From: Veillonella sp. | GTDB lineage: Bacteria > Bacillota > Negativicutes > Veillonellales > Veillonellaceae | Length of the DNA: 12,197 nt | Direction of reading: 5' to 3' | Assembly (NCBI GenBank): GCA_022737715.1 | Contig: JAIITD010000041.1 | Span: 1 to 12,197, forward strand | Shown: positions 6,098 to 12,197 of the stretch, piece after piece | Layout: every line of letters begins with the position of its first letter | Numbering within the stretch: position 1 is the stretch's first letter | Notes under the pieces: model-generated | Told to the model about the DNA's origin: nothing | Seen by the model: only the letters and a program-made list of their open reading frames with translations | The model's database searches: none | Translations under genes and position numbers: made by a program

Positions 6098-6556
6098 ATG
6101 AATACAACTATATATGAAGCCTTAGCTAAATATAAAAAAGATGATACATTACCATATACAGAGTATTTTGGTTTAGGGCATTTTTCGACTAAAGATTTAG
6201 CAGAAAATGCAATAATGTTAGCTAAACAACTTCCAGGATTTAGAGCGTTTTGCGATGAAAACTTTTATATTGAGGAATTTGTTTTAAATGATGGAGTACC
6301 AAGAAATTATTGTGTAGATGATTCTATTAAAAACAATGAAGTTTTTATATTGTGGTATGGGTATGATATTGATGCAATATATACAGTTGGTGGAACATTA
6401 GGTGTATTTAGTAAATATGAATATGCTGTATTAGCCAAAGAAAAATATAGCGCTTGGGATATATTTATTGTTCATGGGTTAGACAATTTTGGTATTGGGA
6501 AGGTTGTATTAAACGAACGGCAATGGGTAGATGGGTTTGTAAAAGTTTATGATTAA
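6098..6556 (+). CDS. Cytosolic protein with duplicated DUF7336-like halves, putative immunity protein
   Basis: The 152-residue product has no signal peptide or membrane segment. It appears to contain two related halves. Residues about 22-64 (EYFGLGHFSTKDLAENAI...LPGFRAF...F-IEEFVLN) resemble a family I know as DUF7336, with pattern GVYSSxxxAExAI...GFxxxPxxFxIxxYxLD. Residues about 83-150 repeat the pattern: LGVFSKYEYAVLAKE, then FGIGKVVLN, ending ERQWVDGFV, like the WxxGF close of that family. Such proteins are frequent beside polymorphic-toxin genes. AAAGG at 6084-6088 is spaced nine bases from the ATG. No toxin gene is next to it. The duplication is visible, but the family and the immunity role are inferred from pattern alone. 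Confidence 0.7.
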   Translation: MNTTIYEALAKYKKDDTLPYTEYFGLGHFSTKDLAENAIMLAKQLPGFRAFCDENFYIEEFVLNDGVPRNYCVDDSIKNNEVFILWYGYDIDAIYTVGGTLGVFSKYEYAVLAKEKYSAWDIFIVHGLDNFGIGKVVLNERQWVDGFVKVYD

Positions 6557-6607
6557 GTGTATATAGTATTAGAAGCTATTTAAATTTTGAATTGCAATAA
6601 GTAATGA

Positions 6608-6778
6608 GACAAAATCTTAAATTTAAATCCCGAAGCAATCCAAGCTGCATTTAACAGAAACTTTAAAAATGCAAATTATGTTTTAGAAGAAATCGGTGCG
6701 GTTATTTCTGGTGCTGTTGAAAATTTATTGGATGATGATTATGAAAATAATCGAGGACTTGTTTATAAGGTGGAATAA
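6608..6778 (+). pseudogene. Start-less 3' remnant of a coding gene
   Basis: A 56-codon open stretch runs from just after TGA at 6605-6607 to TAA at 6776-6778. It contains no ATG, GTG or TTG in a position that would support translation. The residues look like real protein: LNPEAIQAAFNRNFKNANY, then a short hydrophobic helix EEIGAVISGAVENLL, an acidic DDDYE, and the end GLVYKVE. The next gene's ATG follows the stop with no gap, and that gene's ribosome-binding site AAGGTGG (6767-6773) lies inside the remnant. This is how a toxin C-terminus and its immunity gene are often joined. The parent protein is unknown to me. The rest of the gap 6557-6607 has stops in the frames and shows nothing else. 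Confidence 0.5.
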
Positions 6779-7672
6779 ATGGGATCTATTCGTAAATATC
6801 TTACTTGGTTTTTTATTATAATTTGTATATTGGTATTAGTATATATATTGAGATTGAAGTTTACATCTTATAATAATGTATGGAATCCGCATAAAGGTGC
6901 TGTTATAGTGCTCAATGGCTCTAATGCAAACATTTATAATCCACAAGATATGGAGAAAATTTTTAATCTCGATTTATCTATGCTAAAAATTAAGAACGGA
7001 ATAATCACAGACGCTTTTTTTACTAAAGATAGCTTTTTTGTTATTCAGAAAGTACAGAATGGTAAGCAAGTTGATTGGTATTTAACTAATATTTTTGAAG
7101 ATAAGTTAGAAAAAAATCTTATTTATACAGGAAATCAATATCATATATATCAGGTTTGGACTAGTAATGGGAACATTATTTTAAATACATCTGAAGGTTA
7201 TTATCAATTAAATTTGAAAAGTGGAGAAATTTTAGAATTAGATAAAATGAATGGTATAAGTAATGAGTATCTTGTTTATAGTGAATGGCCAGAAGAGGGG
7301 GAATTTACAAATCAAAGTTTTTGCATAGATTACTCTGAAAGTGAAATATATAATTTACTTTCTAGACGATTAAGAATTAATGGCATTGTTGATAATACCG
7401 CTATTGTTCAAATTTTACCAAATACATCAAATGATGAACACGTCAGTTTAAATGCTTTTTTAGAGAGCTTAAGGTTTGGTATTAATTCCAGTGATTTTTC
7501 AATATTCTATTTGAACTTAAAAGAATCAAAATTTTTAAGATTAGACTTAAGTTCTGAAGATAATCGGAAGTGGTATATGAATATTAAATATATAAATACT
7601 GATTATAATGAAAAGATATTAAATCACTTTCAAAATGTAATTAATTATCAAGATCATATACACTTGAGGTGA
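6779..7672 (+). CDS. Membrane-anchored extracytoplasmic protein, unknown; possible immunity protein
   Basis: The 297-residue product has one N-terminal membrane segment at about 7-25, after a basic start (MGSIRKY), and no signal-peptidase site, so it is likely a signal anchor with the rest outside the cytoplasm. The remainder alternates short hydrophobic and aromatic strands with polar turns (for example NGNIILNTSEGYYQLNLKSGEILEL). This suggests a beta-propeller-like or other all-beta fold. No family or catalytic motif is recognised. The ATG abuts the TAA of the upstream remnant, and AAGGTGG at 6767-6773 lies five bases before it. This indicates that it was once, or still is, translated together with the lost upstream gene. 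Single-pass proteins of this kind are found among immunity genes, but a sensor or envelope role is equally possible. Codon use is very AT-rich. Confidence 0.75.
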   Translation: MGSIRKYLTWFFIIICILVLVYILRLKFTSYNNVWNPHKGAVIVLNGSNANIYNPQDMEKIFNLDLSMLKIKNGIITDAFFTKDSFFVIQKVQNGKQVDWYLTNIFEDKLEKNLIYTGNQYHIYQVWTSNGNIILNTSEGYYQLNLKSGEILELDKMNGISNEYLVYSEWPEEGEFTNQSFCIDYSESEIYNLLSRRLRINGIVDNTAIVQILPNTSNDEHVSLNAFLESLRFGINSSDFSIFYLNLKESKFLRLDLSSEDNRKWYMNIKYINTDYNEKILNHFQNVINYQDHIHLR

Positions 7673-7673
7673 T

Positions 7674-7727
7674 ATGATTTGGTATATGATACTAGCTTGG
7701 TTGTCATTTTTTAGGCAGTGTCAATAA
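7674..7727 (+). pseudogene. Possible truncated start of a lost membrane-protein gene
   Basis: An 18-codon frame beginning ATG 7674, one base after the upstream TGA, encodes MIWYMILAWLSFFRQCQ. GAGGT at 7666-7670 lies just before it, though closer than usual. The hydrophobic start looks like the first helix of a membrane protein cut short. It may be a remnant of a coupled downstream gene, or chance. Confidence 0.25.
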
Positions 7728-7740
7728 TTTTATTTAAACC

Positions 7741-7782
7741 AGCAGATAGTTGATAATCTAAAATCAACTATCTGCTATTTTT
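7741..7782 (+). terminator. Rho-independent terminator
   Basis: A perfect 14-bp stem (7741-7754 with 7763-7776), with loop AATCTAAA, is followed by a five-T run at 7778-7782. It closes the accessory island before the core genes begin. Confidence 0.92.
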
Positions 7783-7845
7783 ATGTCCTTAATATCGAAT
7801 AATTTCTATTAAAATCATCATATTTTAACGAATTTATGAGTGTTT

Positions 7846-7851
7846 TATGAT
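7846..7851 (+). promoter_or_regulatory. Possible -10 box for the ygjP-dnaE unit
   Basis: TATGAT lies 12 bp upstream of ATG 7864. The -35 region at 7823-7828 is only TTTTAA. If used, transcription would begin within a few bases of the ATG, giving a nearly leaderless mRNA. That would fit the poorly spaced ribosome-binding site. The assignment is weak. Confidence 0.25.
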
Positions 7852-7863
7852 AAAATAAAAGGT

Positions 7864-8607
7864 ATGAATACTTCAACAACTCGGTCTATTACCTATAATG
7901 GTGACACAATTGAATATGAATTAACAATCAAGCGTGTAAAGAACATAAACATGCGTGTGCACAAGGATGGTAGTGTCCATGTTTCGGCGAATGCTTATGT
8001 GCCAGATCATCGAATTGATGCGTTTGTTATCGAAAACATACCCTTTATTGAGCGGGCTCGTTTTAAACTAGAGGCTCTAACGGCACAACGGATAGAGGCA
8101 TTACAATATGTAACGGGTGAAACCGTATCTATTTTGGGTATGCCTGTTACGCTAGAGGTGCTAGAAACATCTGGCAAACCGCATATTAAGTTTGATGGTT
8201 CTAATCGCATGGTAATGTTCGTTAAGTCCGATTACACCTACGAAAATAAGCATAAATTAATGCAAACCTTTTGGCGCCAGCTAGGGGAAAAGGTGTTTAC
8301 CCATTGGGCGAAGGTCGTGTATCAACGCTTTCACCAGCAACATATTGATGTGCCCATGCCTACGGTAAAACAACAGCGCATGAAGAGTCGTTGGGGTTCT
8401 TGTACGCCATCAAAGCAGCTCATTAAGATGAATATGCGTTTATTAGAAGGGCCTCAGGCCTATATTGAATATGTTATGGTTCATGAGTTTGCTCATTTTA
8501 AATACTTGGATCATTCCAAGAACTTTCACAATTTAGTGGCTCAATTTTTACCAGATTGGAAGGCCCGCAAGAAATCATTAAATATCTATTTTGCACATAG
8601 ACCGTAA
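7864..8607 (+). CDS. YgjP/DUF45 family metallopeptidase-like protein
   Basis: The 247-residue product belongs to the YgjP/WLM (DUF45, M48-related) family. The N-terminal half is the usual beta-rich region (YNGDTIEYELTIKRVKNINMRV...DGSVHVSA). The C-terminal half carries the family signature RWGSC at 176-180 and the zinc site H207-E208-F209-A210-H211, with a third ligand probably H222 in NFHNL. A YgjP homologue has been described as a nucleotide (UTP) pyrophosphatase; the protease activity of the family is not well established. GTG 7840 would add eight residues, but ATG 7864 fits the family N-terminus better. Neither start has a well-placed ribosome-binding site: AAAAGG ends one base before the ATG. 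It lies 11 bp upstream of dnaE, and dnaE's Shine-Dalgarno overlaps its stop, so the two are likely co-expressed. Confidence 0.88.
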   Translation: MNTSTTRSITYNGDTIEYELTIKRVKNINMRVHKDGSVHVSANAYVPDHRIDAFVIENIPFIERARFKLEALTAQRIEALQYVTGETVSILGMPVTLEVLETSGKPHIKFDGSNRMVMFVKSDYTYENKHKLMQTFWRQLGEKVFTHWAKVVYQRFHQQHIDVPMPTVKQQRMKSRWGSCTPSKQLIKMNMRLLEGPQAYIEYVMVHEFAHFKYLDHSKNFHNLVAQFLPDWKARKKSLNIYFAHRP

Positions 8608-8618
8608 GGAGGTGTACC

Positions 8619-11600
8619 ATGAAGCCATTTGTACATTTACATAGTCATACGGAATTTAGTTTATTGGACGGCATCAGCCGTTTGCCGGATATGGTGCGCC
8701 GCGCGAAGGAACTGGAACAACCAGCCTTGGCTATTACGGACCATGGCAATATGTATGCAGCCATCTATTTTTATAAAGAATGTGTGGCACAAGGCATTAA
8801 ACCGATCATTGGGTGCGAAGTGTATGTCACAGAAGGTAGTCGCCTAGATAAGCAAGAAGGGCGTAGCCGTGAACGACTTAAGCACTTAATTTTATTGGCC
8901 GAAACGATGGAAGGGTATCGAAACCTCGTAAAAATCGTATCGAAAGCCTCTACGGAAGGTTTTAATTATAAGCCGCGCGCTGACCATGATTTATTGCGCC
9001 AATATAGTAAGGGCATCATTGCCCTTAGTGCGTGTATTCAAGGGGAAGTGCCACAATATATCTTACAAGATAATATGGACGGGGCTCGCCGCGCTGTTGA
9101 GTGGTACATTGAAACCTTCGGAAAAGACAATTTCTTTTTAGAAATTCAAAATCACGGTCTACCTGAAGAGTTACGAGCTCAGCAAGTGTTATGCCAATTA
9201 GCCGATGAATATGGCCTCGGCATCGTAGCGTCTAACGATTTCCACTATGTTATGAAAGATGACGCTGATGCACAGGATATTCGCGTTTGTATTCAAACAG
9301 GCCGTTGTCGTGCTGAAATAGATCGTTTGAAATTCCCTAATGATGAGTTTTATCTAAAATCCGGGGATGAGATGGCAGAGCTATTTGGACACATCCCGGG
9401 GGCGTTAGAAAATACATTAAAGATTGCAGACCGATGCAATGTAGAATTTAATTTTGATGAACACCATTTGCCACACTTTGACGTGCCTGAGGGTGAAACG
9501 TCTAAGTCCTATTTGCGCAAGGTTTGTGAACGGGAAATACCTCGTTTGTATGGCAATACATCAGAAGAACTTAAAAAACGACTCGACTACGAACTCGATG
9601 TTATCGGAACGATGGGCTTTGAAGACTACTTCCTTATCGTATGGGACTATGTGCGCTATGCACGAGAACATGATATTCTTGTAGGCCCAGGTCGTGGCTC
9701 TGCAGCCGGTTCTGTGGTAGCCTATTTATTAGGTATCACAGGGCTTGATCCATTACAATACGATTTGCTCTTTGAACGATTCCTCAATCCAGAACGGGTA
9801 AGCATGCCTGATATCGATATCGACTTCTGCTATGAAAAGCGAGGCGAAGCCATAGACTATGTAACGCGAAAATATGGACAGGCTCGCGTGTCCCAAATCA
9901 TCACCTTTGGTACGGAAGCGGCTCGTGCTGTTATTCGCGACGTAGGTCGCGTACTCAACTTACCATTAGCTGAGGTGAATCGTATTGCGAAGATGATTCC
10001 TAATGAATTGGGCATCACCTTAGAAAAGGCCTTAAAGGGAAAAGATTTAAAAGCTCTTTATGATACAGACCCTAATGTAAAAGAGCTATTTGATTTCGGC
10101 CAAAAACTAGAAGGTATAGCTCGTAACTCATCTACCCATGCGGCGGGCGTCGTAATTTCAGCGGACCCTTTAGATGACCATGTACCTGTACAGAACTCTA
10201 ATGAAGAAGGCTTTGTCACTCAATATGATAAGGATAATATCGAAGAATTAGGTCTGTTGAAGATGGACTTTTTGGGCCTCCGTACATTGACCGTTATGGG
10301 AGATGCCCTTAAGCTCATCAAGGCAAACCGAGGTATTGATCTCGACTTAGATGCCATTCCATTAGATGATAAAGCGGCTTGCGAGCTCCTTACCAAGGGC
10401 GATACATCGGGTGTATTCCAGCTCGAATCCGATGGGATTACCAAGCTCGTTATGGATTTGAAACCTGAGCATTTTGAGGATTTAATCCCTCTTGTTGCAC
10501 TGTACCGTCCAGGTCCTTTGGGCTCTGGCATGGTGGCGGATTTTATCGATCGCCGTCATGGTAAAAAAGAGGTGACCTATTTACATCCTATTTTGGAACC
10601 TATTTTGAAAGATACGTTCGGCGTTATTCTCTACCAAGAACAGGTTATGCAAATTGCGTCTGCCATGGGTGGGTTCTCCCTTGGTCAAGCGGATTTAATG
10701 CGCCGTGCGATGGGTAAGAAAAAGGAATCTGTCCTCAAGGCGCAACGGGAATCCTTTATACAAGGTTCCATTAACAATGGCATCGAAGAGTCTATTGCGA
10801 ACGAAGTATTTGACTTGCTCGTGTATTTCGCAGGTTATGGCTTTAATAAATCCCATAGTGCGGCCTATGCGTATATTGCGTACCAAACGGCGTACCTCAA
10901 GGCGCACTACTTCCCAGAATTTATGGCCGCTACCATGACGAGCTTTATGCAAAACATGGATAAGCTCACCTACTATATCAATGCTTGTAAAAAACATAAT
11001 GTGCAGGTCCTCGGCCCTGATGTGAACCATTCCTTGCGTAGCTTTGCTGTACAAGGTGATGCGATTCGCTTTGGTCTTGGGGGTATTAAGAACGTAGGGG
11101 ATAATGCCATCGACCGACTCATCGCTGAACGTGAGGCCAATGGTCTTTATACGAGCATTACCGACTTTTGTCGTCGCGTAGATAGCAAGGTCGTTAATAA
11201 ACGGTTGCTTGAAAGTCTAATTCGCTGTGGTGCCATGGACGGATTTGAGGAAAATCGCAATCAGTTATTGCACATGTATGAAAGTGCACAGGCCGTAGGG
11301 GCTAAGCAGCAAAAGGATGCTGCCATGGGCACTATGAGTCTCTTTGGTGAAAGCACGGATGACGTCGACATGATTCCGGTACCTAATCTACCTGATTTAT
11401 CAGAAGATGATAAGTTGAAGGATGAAAAGGATTACACAGGGTTTTATATTACGGGCCATCCATTGCAAGGGTATAACAAGGAATTGAAAGGCCTCTTTGA
11501 ATTGGGGCAACTCCTTGAAAACCCAGAGCGCTTTGACGGTCAAACGATTACCTTTGGCGGTCTCATCGCTGAAAGAGGAGATAGACCTACAAAACGGGGC

Positions 11601-12026
11601 GATGTCATGAGTATTCTTCGCATCGAAGATTATTCTGGTTCTGCTCAAGTGGTGGCATTCCCGAAGGTATTTGCACAGTGCCAACAATTCTTGGCTGTCG
11701 ATATGGTGGTTAAGGTACGAGGCCGCATTGATGCGGATGAAAAGGGTGTACAGATTATTGCAGACCGCATTGCACCGCTCAAGGTGAACTACAACAATGC
11801 ACGTCAAATCGCTATCCATATTCGCGGAGCCTATGATACACCTGAGAATAGTAAAGCTTTGAAGGACATACTTTCACAAGCAGAAGGACAAGTACCGACA
11901 GCATTATATTTACATAAACAACGAAAACGAATTAATTTATCACCTCAATTATGCTTTGCACCGACAGATGAGATCATTGCACGCATCGAATCCGTTTTAG
12001 GTGAAGGTGCTGTAGAGGTGCAATAG
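8619..12026 (+). CDS. dnaE: DNA polymerase III alpha subunit
   Basis: At 1135 residues this is a full-length DnaE-type catalytic subunit of the replicative polymerase (E. coli DnaE has 1160). The N-terminal PHP domain begins HLHSHTEFSLLDG. All nine putative metal ligands appear present: H8, H10, D17, H42, E67, H89, C139, D207 and H209. The polymerase core shows GPGRGSAAGSV, then PDIDIDF with catalytic D398 and D400, and D550 in KMDFLGLRTLT. A helix-hairpin-helix region (FGLGGIKNVG, about 818-870), a clamp-binding-like motif MSLFG at 906-910 and an OB fold at about 975-1050 follow. The start is fixed by an AAGGAGGTG ribosome-binding site overlapping the ygjP stop. No exonuclease domain of the PolC type is present. 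Codon use is clearly less AT-rich than the island upstream. Confidence 0.98.
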   Translation: MKPFVHLHSHTEFSLLDGISRLPDMVRRAKELEQPALAITDHGNMYAAIYFYKECVAQGIKPIIGCEVYVTEGSRLDKQEGRSRERLKHLILLAETMEGYRNLVKIVSKASTEGFNYKPRADHDLLRQYSKGIIALSACIQGEVPQYILQDNMDGARRAVEWYIETFGKDNFFLEIQNHGLPEELRAQQVLCQLADEYGLGIVASNDFHYVMKDDADAQDIRVCIQTGRCRAEIDRLKFPNDEFYLKSGDEMAELFGHIPGALENTLKIADRCNVEFNFDEHHLPHFDVPEGETSKSYLRKVCEREIPRLYGNTSEELKKRLDYELDVIGTMGFEDYFLIVWDYVRYAREHDILVGPGRGSAAGSVVAYLLGITGLDPLQYDLLFERFLNPERVSMPDIDIDFCYEKRGEAIDYVTRKYGQARVSQIITFGTEAARAVIRDVGRVLNLPLAEVNRIAKMIPNELGITLEKALKGKDLKALYDTDPNVKELFDFGQKLEGIARNSSTHAAGVVISADPLDDHVPVQNSNEEGFVTQYDKDNIEELGLLKMDFLGLRTLTVMGDALKLIKANRGIDLDLDAIPLDDKAACELLTKGDTSGVFQLESDGITKLVMDLKPEHFEDLIPLVALYRPGPLGSGMVADFIDRRHGKKEVTYLHPILEPILKDTFGVILYQEQVMQIASAMGGFSLGQADLMRRAMGKKKESVLKAQRESFIQGSINNGIEESIANEVFDLLVYFAGYGFNKSHSAAYAYIAYQTAYLKAHYFPEFMAATMTSFMQNMDKLTYYINACKKHNVQVLGPDVNHSLRSFAVQGDAIRFGLGGIKNVGDNAIDRLIAEREANGLYTSITDFCRRVDSKVVNKRLLESLIRCGAMDGFEENRNQLLHMYESAQAVGAKQQKDAAMGTMSLFGESTDDVDMIPVPNLPDLSEDDKLKDEKDYTGFYITGHPLQGYNKELKGLFELGQLLENPERFDGQTITFGGLIAERGDRPTKRGDVMSILRIEDYSGSAQVVAFPKVFAQCQQFLAVDMVVKVRGRIDADEKGVQIIADRIAPLKVNYNNARQIAIHIRGAYDTPENSKALKDILSQAEGQVPTALYLHKQRKRINLSPQLCFAPTDEIIARIESVLGEGAVEVQ

Positions 12027-12050
12027 AGTATATTAAATACAATCCCATTT

Positions 12051-12056
12051 AGGAGG
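12051..12056 (+). promoter_or_regulatory. Strong Shine-Dalgarno of pyk
   Basis: AGGAGG lies four bases before ATG 12061 and fixes the start. The 34-bp dnaE-pyk gap shows no terminator and no clear promoter, which supports read-through from dnaE. Confidence 0.8.
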
Positions 12057-12060
12057 ATAT

Positions 12061-12197
12061 ATGAAACGTACAAAAATCGTATGTACCGTAGGTCCGGGCA
12101 CGGATAAGTTCGGTATCTTAGAAGATATGATGCGCGCTGGCATGAATGTGGCTCGTTTTAACTTCTCTCATGGTTCTCATGAAGAGCAAGCAGAGCG
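12061..12197 (+). CDS. pyk: Pyruvate kinase, 3' partial
   Basis: The first 45 codons encode the N-terminus of pyruvate kinase, which converts phosphoenolpyruvate and ADP to pyruvate and ATP in the cytoplasm. The signature is clear: KRTKIVCTVGPGT, then AGMNVARFNFSHGSHEE. R32, N34 and S36 fall at the positions used for substrate and potassium binding in the family. The gene runs off the window end. It begins 34 bp after dnaE, without a terminator in between, so it is likely in the same transcription unit. It could also have its own weak promoter. Confidence 0.96.
   Translation, partial: MKRTKIVCTVGPGTDKFGILEDMMRAGMNVARFNFSHGSHEEQAE

Noticed and set aside
6028..6117. Small frame of 29 codons overlapping the start of the 6098 gene
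   Set aside because: There is no ribosome-binding site and its composition is arbitrary. The overlap looks accidental.

Overview
The window looks like chromosome of a Gram-negative-staining (diderm) Firmicute, most likely Veillonella or a close relative in the Negativicutes. Three things point that way. A YadA-type trimeric autotransporter requires an outer membrane. The Shine-Dalgarno sites are strong AGGAGG types, as in Firmicutes. The housekeeping end is a low-GC dnaE-pyk arrangement. The genus is inferred; no marker here fixes it.

Layout. (1) 1-2907 is the 3' part of a large trimeric autotransporter adhesin, with repeated stalk modules, a YadA membrane anchor and an unusual coiled-coil tail after the barrel. 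(2) 2908-3175 is a non-coding gap holding four successive inverted repeats, ahead of a small secreted protein (3176-3739) with a PepSY-like C-terminus and a strong terminator. (3) About 3870-7780 is a visibly AT-rich accessory island. It starts with a tightly coupled two-gene unit, a Panacea (SocA/DUF4065-type) protein followed by a three-helix membrane protein, which resembles a toxin-antitoxin or defence pair. It continues with small unfamiliar genes: a four-helix membrane protein, a protein with an internal duplication resembling immunity-type DUF7336, a start-less coding remnant, and a membrane-anchored extracytoplasmic protein whose start directly abuts the remnant's stop. The layout suggests an orphan immunity array left from polymorphic-toxin modules. 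(4) 7840-12197 returns to higher-GC core genes: a YgjP/DUF45 metallopeptidase-like protein, dnaE (replicative polymerase alpha subunit) and the start of pyk (pyruvate kinase). All three are closely spaced on the + strand and probably co-transcribed.

All genes called lie on the + strand. Rho-independent terminators after the secreted protein, after the Panacea pair and after the island's last gene divide the window into separate transcription units. The best candidates for undescribed biology are the Panacea/membrane-protein pair, the immunity-like island with its abutting gene remnant, the coiled-coil tail of the adhesin, and the structured intergenic region at 2904-3145.
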